In this document: positions 7,274 to 14,927 of the stretch, piece after piece | Position numbering within the stretch: position 1 is the stretch's first letter | Layout of the letters: every line of letters begins with the position of its first letter | Assembly: GCA_036651575.1 (NCBI GenBank) | Contig: JAVVXN010000033.1 | Coordinates: 1-16,724 of the forward strand | Source of the DNA: JAVWGW01 sp036651575 | Lineage (GTDB): Bacteria; Actinomycetota; Coriobacteriia; Coriobacteriales; Eggerthellaceae | DNA: 16,724 bases | Reading direction: 5' to 3' | Translations under genes and position numbers: made by a program | The notes under the pieces: generated by a model | Seen by the model: the letters and a program-made list of their open reading frames with translations, nothing else | What the model was told of the DNA's origin: nothing | The model's database searches: none

Positions 7274-7537
7274 GGTGGTCTTGTTCCTTTCGGTTGCCGG
7301 GCAGCTTCGGTGCCCAGAAAGCTCCTGGTGCGCGTGCGGCATAAGCGGTGTGGTGTCATCCGTTGTTTCTCAAGAGTTTTTCGTCGGTTCAAGGATAGCA
7401 TCACGGCACCTTGCACGGGGTCTTTTGGTGAGAAAGTTCACAGAGAGAAACCACCGCCGCACTGCGTCAAGGTGCGCTACGATAGAAGGGAAAATACTGG
7501 TGGCACATACCGGCACATGAAGGAGAGGCTGAGGTTT

Positions 7538-8371
7538 ATGAAACACGACGACAAGCAGGGCACGGGTGAGGCGAGGTGCGAGGAATTCAAAGAGTTCGTG
7601 GCGACAATCGCGGCTCTGCGGGCACCCGATGGATGTCCGTGGGATCGCGAGCAGACGCACGCAAGCATTGCGCACAACATGATTGAAGAAGCCTACGAAG
7701 CGGTTGATGCCATCGAGTCTTGCGATGTTGTCCATCTACGAGAAGAGTTGGGCGATGTGCTGTTGCAGGTGGTGCTGCAAAGTCAAATTGCTTCCGATGC
7801 GGGCGAATTCACGATCGATGATGTATGCCGCGATGTGAATGCCAAGATGATTCGGCGCCATCCGCACGTGTTCGGGGATGCGGCGGCGGCCGATGCCGAC
7901 GACGTGCTCGACATTTGGGATAGTGTGAAGCTTGGCGAAAAAGGTGCCGCAGATGATGCCGCCGATGGTGCGGGGCTTTCGCGCGAAGGCTTGCTCGACG
8001 GGGTGCCGACCAGTTTTCCGGCGTTGATGGGTGCGCAGAAGATATCCCGCAAAGCGGTGTCTGCGGGATTTGAGTGGGATACCCTCGATGAGGTGTGGGA
8101 CAAAGTTGCCGAGGAAATAGAGGAATTGAGAGAGGCATCAACCCCTGCCGAACGTGAGATGGAATTTGGAGATGTGCTCTTTGCGCTCGTCAACGTGGCG
8201 CGCAAGATGGGTATCGATGCCGAAAGCGCGCTGCGCGCAAGCTGTGCAAAATTCCGCACGCGATGGTCGTTTATCGAAGGAGCCGCCTGGGCGCGCGGGC
8301 TGCGTGTTGAGGAGCTGACTTCGGCGGAGCGCGAAGGCTACTGGAACGAAGCGAAGCAACGAGAGGTTTAG
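7538..8371 (+). CDS. mazG: Nucleoside triphosphate pyrophosphohydrolase MazG
   Basis: A house-cleaning enzyme that hydrolyses (d)NTPs to NMP and pyrophosphate, cytosolic. It has 277 residues with two all-alpha MazG modules, as in full-length MazG. The first module carries the hallmark CPWDREQTHASI (33-44), then EEAYEAVDAI (50-59) and EELGDVLLQVV (69-79), which provide the EExxE...ExxD metal site. The second carries EEIEELREA (192-200) and EFGDVLFALVNVARKMG (209-225), usually the catalytically dominant module. A linker rich in Ala and Asp (about 114-145) separates them. ATG 7538 is preferred: AGGAGAGG lies about 10 nt upstream, and the protein would begin shortly before the first conserved module. 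An in-frame ATG at 7517 overlaps that Shine-Dalgarno. The frame is open back to 6884, but that part only mirrors the methyltransferase gene. The 264-bp divergent region upstream shows a weak TACGAT at 7478-7483 without a good -35. Confidence 0.95.
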   Translation: MKHDDKQGTGEARCEEFKEFVATIAALRAPDGCPWDREQTHASIAHNMIEEAYEAVDAIESCDVVHLREELGDVLLQVVLQSQIASDAGEFTIDDVCRDVNAKMIRRHPHVFGDAAAADADDVLDIWDSVKLGEKGAADDAADGAGLSREGLLDGVPTSFPALMGAQKISRKAVSAGFEWDTLDEVWDKVAEEIEELREASTPAEREMEFGDVLFALVNVARKMGIDAESALRASCAKFRTRWSFIEGAAWARGLRVEELTSAEREGYWNEAKQREV

Positions 8372-8391
8372 CTTTAAGGGGGCTACAACGC

Positions 8392-8419
8392 AGAAAACCT
8401 CCGGTTTCGGAGGTTTTCT
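8392..8419. terminator. Bidirectional intrinsic terminator between mazG and pknB
   Basis: AGAAAACCTCCG and CGGAGGTTTTCT form a perfect 12-bp stem with the loop GTTT. The A-rich 5' arm and T-rich 3' arm provide a U-tract for transcripts in both directions. It lies 20 bp after the mazG stop and 27 bp after the pknB stop, ideal for convergent genes. Confidence 0.88.
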
Positions 8420-8446
8420 TGAAAAGGGTATCAAACAGGGATGATG

Positions 8447-10441
8447 CTATGAGGTTGGTGTGGTGCCCCCACCGCCGGTTCCTCCGCCCGTAGTGCCCCC
8501 GCCGCCGGTTCCTCCTCCGGTGCTACCCCCGCCAGTTCCTCCGCCGGGGGTCACCGTAGGGGTGGCGGTAATGGTAATGGTTGTGCCCTTTTCTGCCGTT
8601 CCGGACGGATTTTGCTTGGCTACGATGTCTTTGCTATCGCCTGCTGCAACGTATACGTCAAACCCGGCATTTTGCAGCGCTGCCGTCGCATCGGCGACCG
8701 TCATGCCAACTACTCCCGGGATGGAAATTTTGGGCGCGGGCTTGGCACCTTGGCTGATCGTTATGGTAATGGTTGTACCCTTCTCGGCCTTGCCCGTGGG
8801 GTTTTGGCTGATGACAAGACCCTCGGAGACCGAACTGTTGTATTCGCGTGTGATGTTGACCTTAAAGCCCGCTCCTTCAAGGGTGGATATGGCAGACGTT
8901 TCGCCGTAGTTGATGATGTTGGGAACGTCGATCGATTCGGCCCCCAGCGAAAGAATGTAGGTTATGACGGTGTCTTTGGTGACTTTCGTTCCTGCCGCCT
9001 GGTCTTGCTTGATGATGTGATTCACCGCAATCGAGCTTGAGTATTCGGCGGTTCCTGCTTGCCCCTTGAGACCTGCTGAATCGAGCGCTTTGCGCGCTTC
9101 GTCGGCTGTCATGTTCGCCAGGTCGGGGACGGAAACTTGATTGGCTCCACCCGAGACATTGAGGTCGATCTTCGTACCCTTTTCTCGCTTTTCACCCGCT
9201 TTTGGCGTTTGGCTTTTCACCTTTCCTGCTTCAAGCGTGTCGTCTTTCACCGTTGAGACGGCACCCAGCTCGAACCCGGCGGTTTTGATGGCGGTGGTGG
9301 CATCCGCCTGCGTCATGCCTTCGACGTTGGGAACGCTGATTCCCTGGTCGGTTCCGCAGGTGGTAAGACCTATGGCGATGCCGGCAATGGCTATGATCGC
9401 CACGATGATACCAATGATAAGAGGCGTGCGTTTTTTCTTCTTCGCCTGAGGGTCATCGGCGCGATAGGTGGTGTTCGTGGGCTTTGAGGGTGTGCCCCCC
9501 ATGCCGACGGCTGGCATAACGGCGGTTCCGTTGGCGATAGGTGCTCCGGACATCGGAACACCGCCCATAACCGAAGTTTCGGTACTGGCAAAGCCTGCGC
9601 CCAAATCTACCGGGCGTCCGGCCAAATAGTCGTTGAGAACATGTTTCATTTCACTTGCGGTAGCAAAGCGACGGGTGGGATCTTTCTCGAGAGCCTTCAT
9701 GATGATGTCTTCGAAAGCTATATCGATATCGGGATTGATTTCGCTTGGAAGTACGGGAAGGTCGTTCACCTGTTTCATGGCGACGCTGACGGCATCGGGA
9801 CCGTCAAACGGCAGTTTCCCTGTTGCGGCTTCGTAGAGCACGATACCGAGCGAGTAGATATCGCTGGTTGCTGTCAGTTCTTTTCCCTGCGCCTGCTCGG
9901 GTGAAACGTAGTGGGCCGTGCCCAACACCGAAGAGGTTTGCGTCATGACGGAATTTTTTGCGCGCGCGATGCCGAAATCCATTACTTTGACGTTTCCGTC
10001 GGGCTGAATCATCAGGTTTTGCGGCTTGATGTCGCGATGGATGATGTCGAGGTTGTGGGCGACAGAAAGCGCCTGGCAGACCTGCGAGCCGATTTCAGCA
10101 ACCTTGCGCTGATTGATTGCCCCGCGTTCTTTGATGGCGGTTTTTAAATCGCTGCCTCGTACGTATTCCATAACGATGTAGTAGATGCCCTGATCTTGAC
10201 CCCAATCGTAGACGTTGACGATGTAGGGGCTTTGCAGGTTTGCCGCCGCTGCTGCTTCCTGACGGAAGCGTTGGGTAAAGGCTGGATCGGCCGCGTATTG
10301 GGGCAACATTACTTTTACGGCAACGACACGGCCCAGCACGCTGTCCTGCGCGCGATAGACTTCTGCCATGCCGCCGATACCGATCCGATCCGATATCTTG
10401 TAACGGTTATTGAAAATCCTGCCCATCATGTTTCCTGCCAC
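8447..10441 (-). CDS. pknB: Transmembrane serine/threonine protein kinase with four PASTA domains
   Basis: Hanks-type kinase of 664 residues that phosphorylates Ser/Thr on cell-wall and division proteins in response to extracellular muropeptides or lipid II. The kinase domain spans about 14-272: glycine loop GIGGMAEVY (21-29), Lys43, Glu62, HRDIKPQN (135-142), DFG (155-157), and activation-loop Thr167 and Thr169 before GTAHYVSPE, placed like the autophosphorylated Thr pair of mycobacterial PknB. A juxtamembrane linker ends in KKKKR, followed by one membrane helix (about 340-361). Outside are four PASTA repeats (about 368-432, 433-501, 502-566, 567-630) and a Gly/Thr-rich tail encoded by imperfect repeats. 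The start is GTG 10441, with AAAGGAG 7 nt upstream; ATG 10429 is an alternative. It is the last gene of the fhaA operon, 72 bp after the SEDS-PBP fusion, so its supply is probably tied to wall synthesis genes. The tail is unusual; otherwise this is a textbook PknB. Confidence 0.96.
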   Translation of the reverse strand: MAGNMMGRIFNNRYKISDRIGIGGMAEVYRAQDSVLGRVVAVKVMLPQYAADPAFTQRFRQEAAAAANLQSPYIVNVYDWGQDQGIYYIVMEYVRGSDLKTAIKERGAINQRKVAEIGSQVCQALSVAHNLDIIHRDIKPQNLMIQPDGNVKVMDFGIARAKNSVMTQTSSVLGTAHYVSPEQAQGKELTATSDIYSLGIVLYEAATGKLPFDGPDAVSVAMKQVNDLPVLPSEINPDIDIAFEDIIMKALEKDPTRRFATASEMKHVLNDYLAGRPVDLGAGFASTETSVMGGVPMSGAPIANGTAVMPAVGMGGTPSKPTNTTYRADDPQAKKKKRTPLIIGIIVAIIAIAGIAIGLTTCGTDQGISVPNVEGMTQADATTAIKTAGFELGAVSTVKDDTLEAGKVKSQTPKAGEKREKGTKIDLNVSGGANQVSVPDLANMTADEARKALDSAGLKGQAGTAEYSSSIAVNHIIKQDQAAGTKVTKDTVITYILSLGAESIDVPNIINYGETSAISTLEGAGFKVNITREYNSSVSEGLVISQNPTGKAEKGTTITITISQGAKPAPKISIPGVVGMTVADATAALQNAGFDVYVAAGDSKDIVAKQNPSGTAEKGTTITITATPTVTPGGGTGGGSTGGGTGGGGTTGGGTGGGGTTPTS
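8463..8550. repeat. Imperfect tandem repeat encoding the Gly/Thr-rich tail of the kinase
   Basis: Near-identical units start at 8463 and 8493 (both open GTGCCCCC and continue GCCGGTTCCTCC), 30 bp apart, followed by a degenerate third unit from about 8520. On the minus strand they encode GGGTGGGSTGGG-type residues at the kinase's extracellular C-terminus. Such repeats can change copy number without breaking the frame. Confidence 0.75.
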
Positions 10442-10513
10442 GTTTTTGCTCCTTTTGGATACATAATTGCAAGCTTGCGTTGTGCTCTCTCGAACGATGC
10501 AAGCATACCTTAT

Positions 10514-13270
10514 TTACAAGAGCCCTTGAACCTCCAGGGCTGTTTTTAACACTTTTTGCGCTTTTGGCGTAGCTGTTCCGTCTCCGCCAGCGCCTTCCTC
10601 GATTATAAGAGCGATTACCACGCTGGGATTATTGCTCGGAGCCATTCCGACAAACCAGCTGTCATCTTTCGGCTTGATGCGTTCGGCGGTTCCTGTTTTG
10701 CCGGCAACCGATACGCCTTCAATGGCGGCGGCGGTACCGGTTCCTGAATTGACGACCCCTTCAAGAACTGTTTTTGTACGGTTTGCAATGGTGGCGCTGA
10801 GGGGCTTTCCAAAGAGCTTCGGTGAAGCGGCGTAGCTCTTTTCGCCATTTGCGCTGTAAATTGCGTCGACAAAATAGGGAGTCTGAATCACGCCGTCATT
10901 CGCGATCGCCGAACCCACCATTGCCATTTGTAGCACGGTGGCCTGAGGGCCGCTGGGGCTGGGGTGCTCACCGACCGGTTGGCCGACCGCCGCCCAGGCC
11001 GTTTCCCACTCGGTCATCTCTGCGGGATTGGGCATCAGCGATTGGGCGAGGGGAAGCTCAAGTCCGATTTCTTTATTGAAGCCGTATTGCGAAGCGGCGT
11101 CGACAAGGTTTTTCGCCCCGATCTGTGCACCGACCTGACCGAAAACGGTGTTGGAAGAAACCTCGGTTGCGCGGGCAAGCGTGATGTCGCCGTAATCGGT
11201 TTTGTCGTAATTGATCACTTGGGCATTGCCGATGTCTATGGTTGCGGGGGACGCGTAGACCGTTTGCTCGGTGGCGATGTTGTCTTGCAGTGCCGTAGCA
11301 AGCGTAAGCATTTTAAACGTTGACCCCGGGGCGTACAGCGTCTGGGTTGCCCGGTTCATCAGAGCGCTTGAATCGGCAGGATTGGAAAGAAGCGTTTCGA
11401 TATCGCCGGCAGCATAGGTGGGCGATGAGGCGAGCGCCAGCACGGCGCCCGTGTTCGGATCGAGTACGACACAGGCTCCCGTGTAGCCTGCTAAGGCGTT
11501 TTGGGCCGCCTGTTGGATCTTTGTATTAAGCGTTAAGGTCACGTCGTTTCCCGAGGTGCCGATACCCGCTGCTGCGTTGAGCGCATCGGTCCAATTGGCG
11601 TAATTTTTCTGACCTTTGAGGGTATCGTTGTAGCTGGCTTCGATGCCGCTCGTGCCGTATTGATCCGAGCTGTAACCAACAACGTGGCTCGCAAGTTCAC
11701 CCGAAGGGTAAACGCGGGTGTAGGTGCCGTCGTCGTTTTGAACGCTTTGCGCGAGAATCGTACCGTCGTAGGTCGAGATGGTGCCCCGCTCCGTTTTTGC
11801 TTCCTTCGCAAGCGTATGGCTGTTTCCGGGCATGTTTTGATAGTACTCAGCCTGTACGATCATGATCATCGTCAGGTTGGCGACAAGCAGTGCAAACATA
11901 AGCGAAAAGATAAGCACGATGTGCGTGAGGCGTTTGCCAAGGGACACGCGTCCGAGCACGCCGGTTGTCCGCATCGACGCGGTGCTCATTTTGATTTCAG
12001 AACCAACACCGGTGCCTTCGTCGCCGCATTTCAGCAGAAAGCCGATAGCGATAAAGCTCGCCAGCAAAGAGGAGCCACCTTGGCTGACGAAGGGAAGGGT
12101 CAAGCCCGTTAAGGGGATGAGGCGGGTGACGCCACCTACGATGATGAAAGCCTGCAAAACGATAGTGGCGGTGAGACCGACGGCGATAAAGGAGCTGGCG
12201 TCGCTTTTTGCGCGAGCTGCGGTGACGAGACCTCGAATGGCGAGGCCAAGATAGAGCAGTAAGACACCGGCAGCACCGAGCAGCCCGGCCTCTTCGGCGA
12301 TGGCGGCAAAAATGAAGTCGCTTTCGACGACGGGGATGGTGTCGGCGGCCATGCCGCGTCCGATTCCCACGCCGAACAGGTCGCCGTCCGCCATGGAGTA
12401 TATGGATTGGACAAGCTGAAAGCCCTGGTCTGCTGCTGTTGCAAAGGGATTAAGCCAGGTTTCGACACGAATTTGAACGTGGGAGAATAGCGCCCATGCG
12501 GCCACGCCGCCCAGTGCTGCCAGGAAAAGCCCGACAACGAGGTAGAATTTTTTGCCCGTTGCGGCATAGAGCATGGTGAGGAATACAAAAAAGAATACGA
12601 GAGCCGAGCCGAGGTCTTTTTCGAACACGACGATCAGCAACGCAATGAGCCACATGAGTAGCAAGGGCAATAACGTGCGGATGTCAGGGAGATTAAACGG
12701 GCCTACGCGGTGGGTAAAAACCGAGAGCATTTCACGGTTTTCGGCAAGATAGCCCGCGAGGAAAAGCACGATGAATATCTTGGCAATTTCACCGGGCTGA
12801 AACGAAAAGGGCCCCACTGAAAGCCAGATACGGCTGCCGTATATTTCCTGTCCGAGACCGGGTACTAAAGGAGAGAGCAGCAAAGCGACGCCGATAATCA
12901 TGAGCGTGTATTTGTAATTGGCTATTTTGTCGAGGTTTTTAATGCACGCAATAACCAATACCATGCATACGACGCCGACAAAAAGCCAGGTCACTTGCCC
13001 CAATGCCAGTTCGGGACGCAAGCGAGTCACAAACGCGATGCCAATGCCCGAAAGGGCGAAAACAATGGGTAAAATGGCAGGATCCGCCCCGGGAGAAAAC
13101 TTTCTGATCGCCAGATGTGCCACGACAAAGCTTCCGAAAATACCCAGAGGTACGCCGAGGGTGTTGACGTTGAGCGCTTGTCCTTGGTTGACGCTGATCA
13201 TGGCGAAGAGTAAGACGACGAGGGGTGCCGCTATACATAAAAGTGCGAGTTCTATATTACGTCTATTCAT
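10514..13270 (-). CDS. RodA/FtsW SEDS glycosyltransferase fused to a PbpA-like class B transpeptidase
   Basis: One 918-residue membrane protein joins the two enzymes that polymerise and cross-link peptidoglycan. Residues about 1-420 form a multi-helix SEDS domain. It ends with the signature GLTLPFVSQGGSSLLASF and carries VVESDFIFAAIAEEAG, with Asp318 at the position of the essential SEDS Asp. A basic linker (about 425-445) leads to a further membrane helix (about 446-470). Then comes a PbpA-like pedestal (RGTISTYDGTILAQS) and a transpeptidase with all three motifs: Ser650-Thr-Phe-Lys, Ser705-Ser-Asn and Lys858-Thr-Gly. In mycobacteria rodA and pbpA are adjacent separate genes; here no stop separates them, and the in-frame ATGs at the junction (11989 and nearby) have no Shine-Dalgarno. 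The start ATG 13270 has AGGGG 5 nt upstream, overlapping the pstP stop codon, which implies translational coupling. Partners: PknB downstream and PstP upstream. The fusion may be lineage-wide in coriobacteria; I cannot verify that here. Confidence 0.95.
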   Translation of the reverse strand: MNRRNIELALLCIAAPLVVLLFAMISVNQGQALNVNTLGVPLGIFGSFVVAHLAIRKFSPGADPAILPIVFALSGIGIAFVTRLRPELALGQVTWLFVGVVCMVLVIACIKNLDKIANYKYTLMIIGVALLLSPLVPGLGQEIYGSRIWLSVGPFSFQPGEIAKIFIVLFLAGYLAENREMLSVFTHRVGPFNLPDIRTLLPLLLMWLIALLIVVFEKDLGSALVFFFVFLTMLYAATGKKFYLVVGLFLAALGGVAAWALFSHVQIRVETWLNPFATAADQGFQLVQSIYSMADGDLFGVGIGRGMAADTIPVVESDFIFAAIAEEAGLLGAAGVLLLYLGLAIRGLVTAARAKSDASSFIAVGLTATIVLQAFIIVGGVTRLIPLTGLTLPFVSQGGSSLLASFIAIGFLLKCGDEGTGVGSEIKMSTASMRTTGVLGRVSLGKRLTHIVLIFSLMFALLVANLTMIMIVQAEYYQNMPGNSHTLAKEAKTERGTISTYDGTILAQSVQNDDGTYTRVYPSGELASHVVGYSSDQYGTSGIEASYNDTLKGQKNYANWTDALNAAAGIGTSGNDVTLTLNTKIQQAAQNALAGYTGACVVLDPNTGAVLALASSPTYAAGDIETLLSNPADSSALMNRATQTLYAPGSTFKMLTLATALQDNIATEQTVYASPATIDIGNAQVINYDKTDYGDITLARATEVSSNTVFGQVGAQIGAKNLVDAASQYGFNKEIGLELPLAQSLMPNPAEMTEWETAWAAVGQPVGEHPSPSGPQATVLQMAMVGSAIANDGVIQTPYFVDAIYSANGEKSYAASPKLFGKPLSATIANRTKTVLEGVVNSGTGTAAAIEGVSVAGKTGTAERIKPKDDSWFVGMAPSNNPSVVIALIIEEGAGGDGTATPKAQKVLKTALEVQGLL

Positions 13271-13278
13271 ACAAACCC

Positions 13279-14445
13279 CTAGTTTTCCGTCTTTGTCGTG
13301 GGTGAGGAATCGGGGGGTGTGGCTGCAGGGTTATTTTCGCTCAAGGGAACCGCTTTCGCGGCATTCGAGGTTTCGGTTTTGTATTCGGCGATCAGATTAT
13401 TTGCGGCATCAAGATTATCGACGCGAATGCCGGCATTGAGTCGATTGGCGACGCCTGGCTGTAGCTGGTCGATTTTGATGTCGGTCACGTGGTCAAGCTG
13501 CGAAAGCGGTACCCCCAAAAAAGTGGCCGGCACGCCTCGGTAGATGCTCACCGTGCCGTTTTCGGCAAGAAGGTAAGCGGAGTTTGTCACGTAAGTGTAG
13601 GTGCTCGCACCGGCAACCGCTAAAACGGCGAACAACATGAGAACGATAAACGTCATAAGGGTGCGTGATTTGCGCGTGTAGTGCCTGCGTCTCTTTTCGC
13701 TGTGTCCGGTTACATCGACGACGATAACGGTGATATTGTCATGGCCTCCCCTGGCAATCGCTTCGTTGACCAGCATGCTTGCGCATCGCTGGGGATCACG
13801 AACGCGAGAAAGCACCGCCTCGATTTGATGGTCTTCAGTCATGGAGGAAAGACCGTCTGAGCACAGCAGCAGGCGATCTCCCGCCTCTACGTTGATTTCG
13901 TACAAATCGGCGACCATGCGAGGGTCGCTTCCTAGGGCGCGGGTTATGACCGAGCGATTTGGATGTACTCGTGCTTCTTCGGGAGTCAATTGCCCCGATT
14001 CGATCATGTCGGCCATCAGGCTGTGGTCGCGGGTGAGTTGTTGAAGTTTTCCCTGATGAAGCAGGTATGCGCGCGAGTCTCCAACATGGGCGATAACAAG
14101 GCGTTCGCCCTCGAGGACGGCGGCGGTCACGGTGGTTCCCATGCCGGCGCGGCCCTTGTCTTCGCTGGCGGCAAGAATGACGGCGCGATTGGCGTCTTCG
14201 ACGGCTTTACCCAGTGCTTCGGCATCGACGTGACGCGGTGCTTTTTCGGCCATGGTTGCTACGGCGATTTCGGAAGCCACTTCACCGGCGGCGTGTCCTC
14301 CCATGCCGTCGGCAACGACGAAGAGGGGAGGCGTAACGATGAGGCTGTCTTCGTTGTGATCGCGTAGGCAGCCGATGTCGGTACGACTCCCAAAGGTTGC
14401 CGCAGGCTTACGCGAGCGCATGCGTGATGAAGGAGTAGAGGCCAT
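13279..14445 (-). CDS. pstP: PP2C-family serine/threonine phosphatase, membrane anchored
   Basis: Dephosphorylates PknB and its substrates, a metal-dependent (Mn/Mg) PP2C phosphatase of 388 residues. Motifs in order: RDHNED (28-33), VVADGMGGHAAGE (43-55, with metal-binding Asp46 and Gly47), GMGTTVTAAV, GDSRAYLL, CSDGL and GGHDNITVIVV with the final metal Asp. A catalytic cytosolic domain (about 15-245) is followed by a basic stretch (KRRRHYTRK), one membrane helix (about 262-284) and an extracellular tail of about 100 residues ending in a Pro/Ser/Thr/Asn-rich region. This matches mycobacterial PstP topology. The start overlaps the fhaB stop as TAATG at 14445, and the stop lies 8 bp before the SEDS-PBP start, so translation is probably coupled on both sides. 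Confidence 0.95.
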   Translation of the reverse strand: MASTPSSRMRSRKPAATFGSRTDIGCLRDHNEDSLIVTPPLFVVADGMGGHAAGEVASEIAVATMAEKAPRHVDAEALGKAVEDANRAVILAASEDKGRAGMGTTVTAAVLEGERLVIAHVGDSRAYLLHQGKLQQLTRDHSLMADMIESGQLTPEEARVHPNRSVITRALGSDPRMVADLYEINVEAGDRLLLCSDGLSSMTEDHQIEAVLSRVRDPQRCASMLVNEAIARGGHDNITVIVVDVTGHSEKRRRHYTRKSRTLMTFIVLMLFAVLAVAGASTYTYVTNSAYLLAENGTVSIYRGVPATFLGVPLSQLDHVTDIKIDQLQPGVANRLNAGIRVDNLDAANNLIAEYKTETSNAAKAVPLSENNPAATPPDSSPTTKTEN

Positions 14446-14858
14446 TAGGCAAACCTTACTCGTATGGCGACATCGCCGACGTTGACAATGTCATTGTTTT
14501 TCAACGCGGTTGGCTCGCTGATCGGCTGTCCGTTTACGGCGGTCCCGTTGGTCGAACCGAGGTCTTCGATGAAAAGATTTTGTCCCATGAGCGTAAAACG
14601 TGCATGACGGCCAGAAACGTATCCAGCGCCAATAACGATGTCTGAGCCGGGGCTTCGTCCGACAATTACCGGGCCCCGTACGGCAAGTTGTACGCCGCGC
14701 AGTTCTTTTGGTCCCCGCTCGACTGCAACCGTCCATGTTTTTTCTTTTTTTCGCTGGCCACGCACCAGCCCGATGCCCGTTTTCATGATGGCAAACAAAA
14801 ACAGATAGAGCAGTGCAATAAAAAGCAGTCGGCCGACAAGTAATGCAATATCTATCAC
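14445..14858 (-). CDS. fhaB: Membrane-anchored FHA domain protein (FhaB/FipA-like)
   Basis: A 137-residue adaptor that binds phospho-Thr peptides at the membrane. An N-terminal hydrophobic helix (about 5-28, LLVGRLLFIALLYLFLFAIM) is followed by a basic segment (RGQRKKEK) and an FHA domain (about 62-137). Binding-loop residues are present: GRSPGSDIVI, SGRHARF and LGSTNGTAVNG. In mycobacteria FhaB is phosphorylated by PknB and recruits division and wall enzymes; a similar role is inferred from the operon. The start is GTG 14858 with AAAGGA 7 nt upstream. It overlaps pstP by one base (TAATG). The 69-bp gap to fhaA contains a small inverted repeat (GTGCT/AGCAC, about 14882-14894). Confidence 0.93.
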   Translation of the reverse strand: MIDIALLVGRLLFIALLYLFLFAIMKTGIGLVRGQRKKEKTWTVAVERGPKELRGVQLAVRGPVIVGRSPGSDIVIGAGYVSGRHARFTLMGQNLFIEDLGSTNGTAVNGQPISEPTALKNNDIVNVGDVAIRVRFA

Positions 14859-14927
14859 GTGATTTTCCTTTGATACTTCTGGTGCTCAGAGCACACCGCG
14901 GGTAATTCGGGACTCATGTCGACACCT

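Noticed and set aside
7274..7342. Upstream ATG extension of the methyltransferase
   Set aside because: The 23 extra residues are not typical of the family and include the Shine-Dalgarno for ATG 7273.
6884..7537. Long plus-strand open frame in phase with and upstream of mazG
   Set aside because: It mirrors the well-supported methyltransferase gene on the other strand and then crosses the divergent promoter region. MazG homology begins only after 7538.
8463..8550. CRISPR-like array from regular GC-rich repeats
   Set aside because: The repeats are contiguous without spacers and encode the Gly/Thr-rich end of the kinase in frame.
11960..11989. Separate start for an independent pbpA within the fusion
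   Set aside because: In-frame ATGs occur near the junction but none has a Shine-Dalgarno, and the frame is continuous through linker and membrane helix.
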